A DNA stretch of 64,000 nucleotides, taken from assembly GCF_018829635.1 (NCBI RefSeq), contig NZ_JAHKKG010000003.1, positions 124,001 through 188,000 of the forward strand, read 5' to 3'. This document shows positions 28,358 through 35,962 of the stretch, one piece after another (the stretch's first letter is position 1; each line of letters opens with the position of its first letter). The notes under the pieces were generated by a model. The model was given only the letters and a program-made list of their open reading frames with translations, ran no database searches and was not told where the DNA came from. The position numbers and the translations under genes are program-made. The DNA is from Paractinoplanes bogorensis (lineage in GTDB: Bacteria > Actinomycetota > Actinomycetes > Mycobacteriales > Micromonosporaceae).

Positions 28358-29622
28358 TGACCCTCATCGACCTCGATCATGCGGGGTCAGCTTCCGATGA
28401 AGCGGCCGCGCCGGTCAACCTGCCTCGGCTGCGCCGGATCGCGCTGGTCGTCCTGACCGTGGTGGGCGTGGCCGCGTTGACCGCCTCGGCACCGCCGGCG
28501 CCGTCCCGGGTGCGGCCGCTCTGGACGACGGCGTTGCAGCCGAGCGACACCGTCGCCCTGGACGGCCGGACGGTCTACCTGAACCGCAGCAGCCCGTCCG
28601 GACCGGCCGAGGTCGTCGCCTATGACCTGCCGACCGGGCGCCTGCGATGGGCAACGCCGACCGGTGACGCGTACGGGATCAGGCCGGTCGGTGATGTCGT
28701 CCTGGTGACCACCGGCCCGCTGCCGCGCACGTTGGGACCCCGCACGATCGCGCTCGACGCCGCCACCGGTGCACGACTCTGGCAGACCACCGGGGCCTCG
28801 GCCGACCGCGGCGTGCTGCTCACCGAGACCGGCCGGGCCGGGGCGACCACCGGCCTGCGCCTGGTCGGGCTCCGCGACGGCCGCCAGGTGTGGCGGCGGG
28901 CGATCACCCCGTCCGAGGAATGGGCGACGATCACCGAGAACGGCCGGCCCACCTCGATCGTCACGGTGACCGCCACCGGCGACGCCACCGTCTACAACTA
29001 CGACGACGGTTCCGTACGCCACCGCGGCCGCATCCCGTGGAGCGGCGTGTACTCGGCGACGTCCTTCCCGGCCGGCGCCCAGCTGGTGGTGGTCCGGACG
29101 GCGTCCGCCCAGACCGTGGCCACCATCTACCGTGCGGCCGACCTGCGCCAGCTGTGGCAGTCCGACGAGCTGATCGGGTACGTCACCACGTGCGGCCCGC
29201 TGATCTGCACGGCGGGCGTGCGCGGGGTGGCCGGCCGCGACCCGGTCACGGGCGACGAGCTCTGGCGGCGCGACGACATGAAGTTCGTCTGGGACGTCGG
29301 CGCCGGCCGTCTGCTGCTCTCGGCCGGCGCCAACCTGGCCTCGGCCTCGACGGTCCTGGCCGACGCCGCCACCGGCCGCACGATCGGCCGTCCGCTCGGC
29401 GGCCAGGAGGCGTTCGTGGCCGGCGAGCCCGGCTCACTGATCCTGCTGCGCGCCACCGGAACCCGTTCCGATCGCACCGCGGTCACCCGCCTCGACCTGG
29501 CCGACGGCCGGCAGACCCCGCTGGGCACAGTCGACCGCCTGGCCGAGCAGGACTGCCAGGGCGTTGCGGGCTACCTGCTCTGCTCGCGCGGCAACACCCT
29601 GACCGTCACCGCCATCAGCTGA
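28357..29622 (+). CDS. PQQ-like beta-propeller membrane-anchored protein
   Basis: A 421-residue protein with one N-terminal membrane span (about residues 29-47) and an extracytoplasmic eight-bladed PQQ-like propeller. Repeat blades show patterns such as YDLPTGRLRWATPTG, LDAATGARLWQTTG and RDPVTGDELWRRDD. No quinone-binding or metal residues were assigned, so a structural or binding role is as likely as an enzyme. The ATG overlaps the response regulator stop, so it might be cotranscribed with the two-component genes, though a functional link is unclear. It ends overlapping the convergent PIG-L gene by 8 bases. Confidence 0.75.
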   Translation: MTLIDLDHAGSASDEAAAPVNLPRLRRIALVVLTVVGVAALTASAPPAPSRVRPLWTTALQPSDTVALDGRTVYLNRSSPSGPAEVVAYDLPTGRLRWATPTGDAYGIRPVGDVVLVTTGPLPRTLGPRTIALDAATGARLWQTTGASADRGVLLTETGRAGATTGLRLVGLRDGRQVWRRAITPSEEWATITENGRPTSIVTVTATGDATVYNYDDGSVRHRGRIPWSGVYSATSFPAGAQLVVVRTASAQTVATIYRAADLRQLWQSDELIGYVTTCGPLICTAGVRGVAGRDPVTGDELWRRDDMKFVWDVGAGRLLLSAGANLASASTVLADAATGRTIGRPLGGQEAFVAGEPGSLILLRATGTRSDRTAVTRLDLADGRQTPLGTVDRLAEQDCQGVAGYLLCSRGNTLTVTAIS

Positions 29623-30859
29623 CCCACTTCTGGTTGGCGACGCCCACGCAGTCCCACATCTGGACCGGGGTGCCGTTGTCCGTGCTCGGGCCGCGGACGT
29701 CGAGGCACTTGCCCGCGTAGCCGTGGATCTCGCCGTCGGTGAAGACCCAGGACTGGTTGGGCACGCCGACGCAGTCCCACATCTGCACCGGGGTGCCATT
29801 CGCGGTGCTGGGACCGCGGACGTCGAGGCACTTGCCGCCGTAGCCGACGAGCCGGCCGTCGTTGGTGAGAGTCCAGCGCTGGTTGGCGACGCCGACGCAG
29901 TCCCACATCTGCACCGGGGTGCCGTTGTCCGTGCTCGGCCCCCGGACATCCAGGCACTTGCCCGCGTAGCCGCGGATCTCGTTGCCGGCCGGGAGCGCTG
30001 ACACCGTGTACTGGCGGTGCAGCCACTCGCGGTACATCGGGTCGCAGCCGGCGTCGTCGGGGCAGGTCACGTTCTCGTCATGCTCGGCGTAGGCGGACAG
30101 GGCCGCGGCCTTGGCGGCCAGCGCGTCGCCGGTCACGTTCTCGGGCTGCTCCGAGACCGGATAGCCGCGATAGCCGGTGACGCGATGGTCGGTGGCGGCG
30201 GCCTTCTGGGCCTCGAAACCGAAACGAGCCGCGGCGTGATGGTCGCTGTGGTCGCCGTCCCCGAAGTCGTTGACGTAGTCCTGGACCCGGACGTGCCGCG
30301 GCCGGAACGCGTTCATCAGACCGGTCAAAACCCCGATCAACTGTGTTTTCGTGTACGAGGCCCGGCCGTCGACCGAGGTGATCGTGCCGAGTTCGCCGTT
30401 CCACAGCTTCTGCAGGCTCTGCTGTCCGTAGGTGTCGGACCCCTGCCCGTCCGGGATCCCGTCGGGCAGACGCAGGAAGATCAGCCGGAGGTCGTCGTGG
30501 CCGCGCAGCGCCGACACCTCGACCGACCGGTTCCCGACCGGGATCGTGCTGCGGGTCCACGCGTCCGCGGCGCCGGCCATCGTGGCGTACGCGGCCTTCG
30601 CCCCGGCCTCCCGCCTCTCCCAGTAGTCCCGGTTCCCGCCGGCCTCACCCGCCGTGAGATAGACCGTCGTGACGCATCCGTTCCCGGCGACGTCGGGAAG
30701 CAGGTCGGGGCTCATGAAGATGAGGTCGTCGTCCTCATGGGCCACCACGTTCATGACCGGCTCGACACAGAACGGCGCCGCGTCCGCGGTCAGCGCCGGC
30801 AGCGCGAGCGACGCCACCCCCAGCGTCAGCACGCTCCCTATGACCATCCACCGCCGCAT
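29615..30859 (-). CDS. Secreted PIG-L deacetylase with ricin-type lectin repeats
   Basis: A 414-residue exported protein. After a signal peptide ending near ADA-AP, the PIG-L (LmbE-like) domain has the zinc motif VAHEDDDLIF near residue 43 and the second metal motif DHSDHHAAARF. It would remove an N-acetyl group from a sugar outside the cell. The C-terminus has three near-identical lectin units of about 41 residues (each with GKCLDVRGPST, PVQMWDC and NQ(R/S/K)W), forming one ricin-B trefoil. The start at 30859 is chosen for its GGGAGGT site 7 bases upstream, in preference to an ATG nine codons earlier. Confidence 0.88.
   Translation of the reverse strand: MRRWMVIGSVLTLGVASLALPALTADAAPFCVEPVMNVVAHEDDDLIFMSPDLLPDVAGNGCVTTVYLTAGEAGGNRDYWERREAGAKAAYATMAGAADAWTRSTIPVGNRSVEVSALRGHDDLRLIFLRLPDGIPDGQGSDTYGQQSLQKLWNGELGTITSVDGRASYTKTQLIGVLTGLMNAFRPRHVRVQDYVNDFGDGDHSDHHAAARFGFEAQKAAATDHRVTGYRGYPVSEQPENVTGDALAAKAAALSAYAEHDENVTCPDDAGCDPMYREWLHRQYTVSALPAGNEIRGYAGKCLDVRGPSTDNGTPVQMWDCVGVANQRWTLTNDGRLVGYGGKCLDVRGPSTANGTPVQMWDCVGVPNQSWVFTDGEIHGYAGKCLDVRGPSTDNGTPVQMWDCVGVANQKWVS
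29625..29995 (-). repeat. Three tandem lectin-encoding repeats of 123-126 bases
   Basis: The core GTCCCACATCTG recurs at 29651, 29774 and 29900, giving unit lengths of 123 and 126 bases. The units are nearly identical in DNA as well as protein, indicating recent duplication or gene conversion. Confidence 0.85.
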
Positions 30860-30917
30860 GACCCACCTCCCGATCGCCCGCCTCACCCACTCCTGGCGGA
30901 CAGGCGTCGAGGCGGCC

Positions 30918-30948
30918 TGTATATCGAACCCGCGTCATGTATGCGAAC
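30918..30948. promoter_or_regulatory. Paired half sites TGTAT-N2/3-GAAC
   Basis: TGTATATCGAAC (30918-30929) and TGTATGCGAAC (30938-30948) are imperfect direct repeats 20 bases apart. A third related site, TGTATGTGAAC on the minus strand, lies in front of the IclR gene (32162-32172). They may be half sites for the IclR regulator. Confidence 0.35.
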
Positions 30949-30965
30949 TCGTGGCCCGGCATGCG

Positions 30966-31012
30966 TTGCCAGGCCGAACGGGATCACGGTAGGTTCGTTC
31001 ACGCTAGTGAAC
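30966..31012 (+). promoter_or_regulatory. Promoter and IclR-type operator of the tautomerase gene
   Basis: TTGCCA (30966-30971), an 18-base spacer and TAGGTT (30990-30995) make a plausible promoter. A perfect palindrome GTTCACGCTAGTGAAC (30997-31012) sits just after the -10. The same arrangement, with a palindrome of the same length and arms, occurs before kduI. Confidence 0.65.
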
Positions 31013-31052
31013 TGAGGTCCAGTTCGTGGACGACCCGAGAAAGTGGGGCCCC

Positions 31053-31274
31053 ATGCCTAACATCACCGTCGAGTTGCTTGCGGGCCGGTCCGTGGAGCAG
31101 CGGAAGGCCTTTGCCCGCGCCGTCACCGAGCACGCCGTGGAGATTCTCGGGGCCCGGCCGCAGGACGTCCGGATGGTGTTCACCGAGATCACGCCGGACA
31201 CCGTGGCCAACGGCGGGGTGCTGGCCAGCGAGGACGACAGCCGCGCCGGCGTGGTGGCCAAGTTCGCGAACTGA
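31053..31274 (+). CDS. 4-oxalocrotonate tautomerase family protein
   Basis: A 73-residue tautomerase. The start at ATG 31053 puts Pro directly after Met (MPNITVELLAGRS), as needed for the catalytic N-terminal proline; a longer reading from 31026 would bury it. Arg12 in the GRS motif and the Arg in DVRMVFTEI match the substrate-binding arginines of 4-oxalocrotonate tautomerase. The protein would act as a small cytoplasmic oligomer on keto/enol acids. Its operator matches that of kduI, so it is probably part of the hexuronate regulon and might interconvert an unsaturated keto-acid intermediate; that is inference. Confidence 0.88.
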   Translation: MPNITVELLAGRSVEQRKAFARAVTEHAVEILGARPQDVRMVFTEITPDTVANGGVLASEDDSRAGVVAKFAN

Positions 31275-31285
31275 CGGACACGTCG

Positions 31286-31311
31286 CGGGGCCGGGCCGAA
31301 ACCCGGCCCCG
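31286..31311 (+). terminator. Bidirectional hairpin terminator
   Basis: CGGGGCCGGG (31286-31295) and CCCGGCCCCG (31302-31311) form a perfect 10-bp stem with a 6-base loop between the convergent tautomerase and IclR genes. Confidence 0.8.
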
Positions 31312-31339
31312 GCAACCCCCGTACGGGAAAAGAAGGAAG

Positions 31340-32116
31340 TCAGCGCACCAGACGGTTGTCGCGCATGGCGGACAGGCGCGCCTTCACGCTCAGCAGCGTC
31401 TCGATGATGAAGTCTTCGCGGCCCTTGTCGAGGCGGCTGATCGGCACCGCGACGCTCAGCGCGTCGTTCGACCGGTGGGAGAACGGCAGCGCCACACCGA
31501 AGCAGCGGACACCCAGGCAGGACTCCTCGCTCTCCTCGGCGTAGCCGACCTGGGTGGCCTTGTCGATGATCGCGAGCAGCGCGTCCCGGTCGGTGATCGT
31601 CTGCGTGGTGAGCGCCTTGATCTCGTGCGGGACGAGTTCGCCGCGCGCCTCCTCGGGCATCTCGGCCAGCATCGCCCGGCCGAGCGCCGTGGTGTAGGCC
31701 GGCAGACGGCGGCCGACCGCGGAGTACATGCGCAGCGGGTGCTTGGATTCGCGCTTGGCCGTGTAGATGACCGACGCGCCCTCCATCCGGCCCAGGTGCA
31801 CCGTCTCTTCGGTGGCGGTGGCGATCTCGTCCATCACGGCGCCGGCCCGCGAGAGCACCGGATCGCCGTCGAGGTAGGCGGAACTGACGGTCAGAGTGTG
31901 CACGCCGAGCCGGTAGACGCTGCCGGTCTGGTCGGTGTCGAGCCATCCGCGGGCGCACATGGTGCGCAGCAGCGCGTGCAGGCTGCTCTTCGGGATGCCG
32001 AGGCGTTTGGCCAGCTGCAGCTGGGTCCCGGGCCCGTTGGCGGCGATGTCGTCGAGGACGTCGAGGACGCGCGCAGCGGATTTCACCTGTGAGGTAGCGG
32101 GGCTGCCGTTGTCCAC
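31340..32116 (-). CDS. IclR-family transcriptional regulator
   Basis: A 258-residue regulator. The N-terminal winged helix has LDDIAANGPGTQLQLAKRLG and IPKSSLHALLRTM (helix-turn-helix about residues 30-58). The C-terminal effector domain has YTAKRESKHPLRMYSAVGRR and GRAMLAEMPEE. The GTG start has a GGAGG site upstream. IclR proteins of pectin and hexuronate pathways (KdgR type) usually repress and respond to 2-keto-3-deoxygluconate or a related acid. It lies between two matching palindromic operators, one before the tautomerase and one before kduI, and is probably their regulator. A half site in its own promoter suggests autoregulation. Confidence 0.92.
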   Translation of the reverse strand: MDNGSPATSQVKSAARVLDVLDDIAANGPGTQLQLAKRLGIPKSSLHALLRTMCARGWLDTDQTGSVYRLGVHTLTVSSAYLDGDPVLSRAGAVMDEIATATEETVHLGRMEGASVIYTAKRESKHPLRMYSAVGRRLPAYTTALGRAMLAEMPEEARGELVPHEIKALTTQTITDRDALLAIIDKATQVGYAEESEESCLGVRCFGVALPFSHRSNDALSVAVPISRLDKGREDFIIETLLSVKARLSAMRDNRLVR

Positions 32117-32161
32117 CGAGGCCTCCGGGATGTCGTCGGGATCGGCTCACAGTACATCACG

Positions 32162-32256
32162 GTTCACATACAGGGACCGGCTTCCACCCCTTGACCTGTG
32201 ATCGGAGCCATATGTATGGTCGCCCTCAGTTCACGTAGCTGAACGTGGTTCACAAG
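32162..32256 (+). promoter_or_regulatory. Divergent IclR/kduI control region with palindromic operator
   Basis: For kduI, TTGACC (32191-32196), an 18-base spacer and TATGGT (32215-32220) form a promoter. The operator GTTCACGTAGCTGAAC (32229-32244) lies at the expected transcription start, and a further half site GTTCA (32248-32252) follows 3 bases after it. A half site GTTCACATACA (32162-32172) faces the IclR gene. Repressor binding would block transcription at its start. Confidence 0.7.
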
Positions 32257-32269
32257 CGAGGAGAAAGTT

Positions 32270-33085
32270 TTGATCGAGGTTAGGTACTCCGCATCGCCGT
32301 CAAGCGTGGAGACGGCGACCACCGCGGACCTGCGTAAGAACTTCCTCGCGGAGGACCTGTTTCACGCCGGCGAGGTCCGCGGCGTCTACACCCACGACGA
32401 CCGGCTGGTCGTCGGCGGTGCGGTTCCCGGGGCCGGTCAGCTCGAGCTGCCCGCCTGGGAGGTGCTCGGCACCGAGTCGCACCTGGCCCGCCGGGAACTC
32501 GGCATCATCAACGTCGGGCAGGCCGGTCACGTGCTCGTCGACAACGAGAAGTTCGAGCTCGACCACCTCGACGGACTGTTCGTCGGCCGGGGGAGCGAGG
32601 TGGTCTTCGCGGGCGAGGACGCGGCGTTCTACTTCGTCTCCGCCCCGGCGCACGCGACCTACCCCACCACCCTGCTGACCCACGCGGAGATCGAGCCGGT
32701 CAAGCTCGGTACTCCGGCCGGTGCGAACGAGCGCAGCCTCTACCGCTACGCCTGGGGTCAGGAGCTGCAGACCTCGGTGCTCCAGTTCGGCGTGACCGTC
32801 ATCGCCGACGGCTCGGTCTGGAACACCTTCCCGCCGCACCTGCACGACCGGCGCACCGAGGTGTACCTGTACGTCGACCTGGACGAGAACGACCGGGTCT
32901 TCCACCTGATGGGCCGGCCGGGCGCCGCCCGCCACCTGACGGTGCGCAACCGCGAGGCCGTCATCTCGCCGCCGTGGTCGATCCACTCGGGCGTCGGCAC
33001 CGGCCCGTACGCCTTCATCTGGGCCATGGGCGGCGAGAACAACGACTACACGGACCTGAGCCCGGTGGCGCTGGAGGACCTGTGA
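32270..33085 (+). CDS. kduI: 5-dehydro-4-deoxy-D-glucuronate isomerase
   Basis: A 271-residue KduI enzyme of the cupin fold. It isomerises 5-keto-4-deoxyuronate, made from unsaturated uronates, to 2,5-diketo-3-deoxygluconate in the cytoplasm. LRKNFLAEDLF near the N-terminus, the metal ligands in FPPHLHDRRTEVYLY (HXH and Glu, near residues 194-208) and SPPWSIHSGVGT (His near 242) are conserved. The start is TTG at 32270 with GAGGAG six bases upstream. It leads a nine-gene operon and its stop overlaps kduD by GTGA. An IclR-type operator lies 26 bases upstream. Confidence 0.96.
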   Translation: MIEVRYSASPSSVETATTADLRKNFLAEDLFHAGEVRGVYTHDDRLVVGGAVPGAGQLELPAWEVLGTESHLARRELGIINVGQAGHVLVDNEKFELDHLDGLFVGRGSEVVFAGEDAAFYFVSAPAHATYPTTLLTHAEIEPVKLGTPAGANERSLYRYAWGQELQTSVLQFGVTVIADGSVWNTFPPHLHDRRTEVYLYVDLDENDRVFHLMGRPGAARHLTVRNREAVISPPWSIHSGVGTGPYAFIWAMGGENNDYTDLSPVALEDL

Positions 33086-33834
33086 CCCCCTTCGACCTGC
33101 ACGGTCGCCGCGCTGTGGTGACCGGCGCGGGCCGGGGTCTGGGGCAGGCCATCGCTCTCGGACTGGCTCAGGCGGGCGCCGACCTCGTCCTCCTGGGGCG
33201 GCCGGGAGCCCAGAAGACCACCCGGGACCAGGTAGTTCATCTCGGCCGTGAGGTGGAGGTCGTCGACCTCGACGTCAGCGATCATGAGGCGCTCGAGCGG
33301 GTTGTCGCCGAGGTGAACCGCAACTGGCAGGTGGACATCCTGGTGAACAACGCCGGCATCATCGAGCGCGAGGACTCGGTGGATGTGAGCCGCGAGTCGT
33401 GGAACCGCGTGGTCGACATCAACCTGAACGGCTTGTTCCTCCTCTGCCAGGCGTTCGGGCGCCCGATGACCGAACGCGGGCACGGCAAGATCGTCAACAT
33501 CGCCAGCCTGCTCTCCTTCCAGGGCGGCATCCGGGTGGCCTCGTACGCCGCCGCCAAGCACGGCGTCGCCGGAGTCACCAAGGCCCTGGCCAACGAGTGG
33601 GGTCCGCACGGCGTGCAGGTCAACGCCATCGCGCCCGGCTACATCGCCACCGACAACACCACCGCGCTCCGGGCCGATCCCGACCGTTCCCGGTCGATCC
33701 TCGAACGCATCCCGGCCGGCCGCTGGGGGGACGCCTCCGACATCGCCGGATCCGCCGTATTCCTGAGCTCCGCCGCCTCCGACTACGTCAACGGCCATGT
33801 CCTGGTCGTCGACGGGGGGTGGATGGCCCGCTGA
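33082..33834 (+). CDS. kduD: 2-dehydro-3-deoxy-D-gluconate 5-dehydrogenase
   Basis: A 250-residue short-chain dehydrogenase. It would reduce the KduI product to 2-keto-3-deoxygluconate (KDG). TGAGRGLGQAIA binds NAD(P), NNAGI is intact, and the catalytic Ser and Tyr-Lys appear in NIASLLSFQGG and SYAAAKHG. The C-terminal region NAIAPGYIATDNT is typical of KduD. The GTG start overlaps the kduI stop. The neighbouring kduI, aldolase and kinase make this assignment firm. Confidence 0.94.
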   Translation: MTPFDLHGRRAVVTGAGRGLGQAIALGLAQAGADLVLLGRPGAQKTTRDQVVHLGREVEVVDLDVSDHEALERVVAEVNRNWQVDILVNNAGIIEREDSVDVSRESWNRVVDINLNGLFLLCQAFGRPMTERGHGKIVNIASLLSFQGGIRVASYAAAKHGVAGVTKALANEWGPHGVQVNAIAPGYIATDNTTALRADPDRSRSILERIPAGRWGDASDIAGSAVFLSSAASDYVNGHVLVVDGGWMAR

Positions 33835-33887
33835 ACCGGGCCCGATCGAAAGAACCAGCCACCGAAGAACTGAGTGAGGGCCGATAA

Positions 33888-34964
33888 ATGAAGAAAATGG
33901 CAGTCATAGTGAGCCTGTCCCTGACCGCCGCCGTCCTGGCCGGTTGTTCCGAGCAGCAGGCCGGCGGAGGTAGCGACACCGCCGCGGCCGACGGTGCCTG
34001 CGACCCGTCGAAGGTCCGGCTGGTCGGCCAGGTCCGCAACGAGTCGAACCCGTACGAGGCCTCGTGGCTGACCGGCGGCGACACCTTCGCCAAGTCGGTC
34101 GGTCTCACCCAGGAGCGCCTCACCTACGGCGGCGACTCGACGAAGCAGCAGGAGCAGATCAGCCAGATCCTGGCCGGCGACACCAAGTGCCTGGTGATGA
34201 ACGTGCTGCCGAACGGCGACTCGGACACCGCGCCGATCGTCAAGGGCGCCGACCAGGCCGGTGCCTTCCTGGTCACGCAGTGGAACAAGCCGGCCGACCT
34301 CAAGCCGGCCGACTACAAGACCTGGCTCAGCCACATCACCTACAACGGCGAGGAGTCGGGCCAGCAGATCGGTGACGCCCTGGCCGAGAAGATCGGCTCC
34401 GGCGGCATCATCGCGCTGCAGGGTGTCCTCGACACGGCGGCGGCCAAGGACCGGTTCAAGGGTCTCCAGGCCTCGCTGGCCAAGAACCCGGACATGAAGC
34501 TGCTGGACCAGCAGGCGGCCAACTTCTCGCGGGCCGAGGCGCTGACCGTCACCAAGACGCTGCTGGCCAAGCACGGCGACAAGGTCAAGGGCATCTGGGC
34601 CGCCAACGACGACATGGCGCTCGGCGCTCTGGAGGCCCTGCAGCAGGCCGGCAAGACGGGCAAGGTCGCGGTCGCCGGCATCGACGCCGTCCCGGACGCC
34701 GTCGCCGCCATCCAGAAGGGCGACATGACCGCCACCGTCTCCAGCGACGGTGCCTGGCAGGGCGGAATCGGCCTCGCCATCGGCTTCTGCTACGCCACCG
34801 GCAAGCTGAAGGTGGCCGACACCCCGGCCGACGACCGGGCGTTCTTCGCCAAGCAGTTCCTCATCACGAAGGACAACGCGGCCGAGTTCGCTCAGCCCAA
34901 GACCGACCCGGCCGACTTCGAGTGCGGCAACGTCTTCAACCGTAAGGTCGGTCCCCTGACGTGA
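33888..34964 (+). CDS. Ribose-type sugar-binding lipoprotein of ABC transporter
   Basis: A 358-residue solute-binding lipoprotein of the periplasmic-binding-protein 4 family. The signal ends in VLAGC near residue 20, followed by a Gly/Ser linker. The body has two lobes with family motifs such as QISQILAGDTKCLVMN, GIWAANDDMALGALEAL and VAGIDAVPDAV. It would capture a sugar acid or oligouronide outside the membrane and hand it to the two permeases encoded next. The exact ligand is unknown; the operon suggests a hexuronate or KDG precursor. GTGAGGG precedes the ATG, and the stop overlaps the permease start. Confidence 0.92.
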   Translation: MKKMAVIVSLSLTAAVLAGCSEQQAGGGSDTAAADGACDPSKVRLVGQVRNESNPYEASWLTGGDTFAKSVGLTQERLTYGGDSTKQQEQISQILAGDTKCLVMNVLPNGDSDTAPIVKGADQAGAFLVTQWNKPADLKPADYKTWLSHITYNGEESGQQIGDALAEKIGSGGIIALQGVLDTAAAKDRFKGLQASLAKNPDMKLLDQQAANFSRAEALTVTKTLLAKHGDKVKGIWAANDDMALGALEALQQAGKTGKVAVAGIDAVPDAVAAIQKGDMTATVSSDGAWQGGIGLAIGFCYATGKLKVADTPADDRAFFAKQFLITKDNAAEFAQPKTDPADFECGNVFNRKVGPLT

Positions 34965-35962
34965 CCGTGACAACCGAGGTCGCCCCAGCGCCTCGCCGTA
35001 GCTCTCGGCGAGGCGCGTCGTTCCGGGACGCCGGCCCACCGGTCGCGCTGATCGTCATCTTCGGCGTGTTCGCGGCGTTGAGCCCGCAGTTCCGCAGCTT
35101 CGGCAACGTTCAGAACATCGTCGACTCGGCTGCCGTGCTCGCCGTCGTGACCTGCGGAATCACCTTCGTGCTGATGATGGGGTCGATCGACCTCTCGGCA
35201 GCCGGGGTGATGGGTGCATCAGCGTTGACCGTCTCCCTCCTGGTGGCCAACAACCGCAACGGCAACGACTTCGGTTTTTTCGGCATCCTGGCCGCCGTCC
35301 TGCTGGGCTGCGCGTTCGGTTGCCTGAGCGGGCTCGCGCTGGTCCTGCTCAAGGTGCCGTCGTTCATGGCCACGCTCGGGGTGTCGGCCGTCGGGCTGGG
35401 CGTCGCGACCCTGATGTTCGCCGGCGTCCAGCCCAACATCTCCGACGCCGCGCTCAAGGGCTGGGCCGTCGAGCGCTTCCTGGGCTTCTCCTATCTCACC
35501 TGGATCGCCGTCGCCTGCATCCTGCTCGGCTGGCTGATCCAGCGGTACACCCGGCTCGGCCGGTACGCCTACGCGATCGGCGGCGCCGAGGAGGTGCTCA
35601 CCCTCTCCGGGGTGCAGGTACGGCCGTACAAGGTCGCGGTCTTCGCCCTGGCCGGTGCCTTCTACGGGCTGGGCGGGGTGATGGTGACCAGCCAGCTCGG
35701 CGCCGGTCTGGTCCAGGCCGGCAACGGCTACGACTTCTCGGCCATCACCGCCGCGGTCGTCGGCGGCACCCTGCTCACCGGGGGCCGGGGCGGCGTCCTG
35801 CACTCCGCCGTCGGTGTCCTGCTGGTCATGGTGCTCACGAACGGCCTGGTGCAGGTCGGCGTCAGCCCGTACTGGCAGGGCGGTGTCGAGGGCGTCATCG
35901 TCGTGGCCGCGGTCGCCGCCGCGGTCATCCCGCAGCGTCGAAGGAACCAGGTGGTCAAGTGA
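34961..35962 (+). CDS. Ribose-type ABC transporter permease, first subunit
   Basis: A 333-residue permease of the RbsC family with about nine membrane helices. An Arg-rich cytoplasmic tail (residues 10-20) precedes the first helix. ITFVLMMGSIDLSAAGVMG near residues 65-83 is the conserved GIDLS-type motif. SAITAAVVGGTLLTGGRGG near the C-terminus is the family EAA-like region. It probably pairs with the second, different permease encoded after the ATPase, instead of forming a homodimer as RbsC does. The start overlaps the binding-protein stop (GTGA). Confidence 0.92.
   Translation: MTVTTEVAPAPRRSSRRGASFRDAGPPVALIVIFGVFAALSPQFRSFGNVQNIVDSAAVLAVVTCGITFVLMMGSIDLSAAGVMGASALTVSLLVANNRNGNDFGFFGILAAVLLGCAFGCLSGLALVLLKVPSFMATLGVSAVGLGVATLMFAGVQPNISDAALKGWAVERFLGFSYLTWIAVACILLGWLIQRYTRLGRYAYAIGGAEEVLTLSGVQVRPYKVAVFALAGAFYGLGGVMVTSQLGAGLVQAGNGYDFSAITAAVVGGTLLTGGRGGVLHSAVGVLLVMVLTNGLVQVGVSPYWQGGVEGVIVVAAVAAAVIPQRRRNQVVK

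Noticed and set aside
29625..29995. Regular repeats resembling a CRISPR array
   Set aside because: The units are 123-126 bases, contiguous, in frame, and encode lectin repeats; there are no short repeats with unique spacers.
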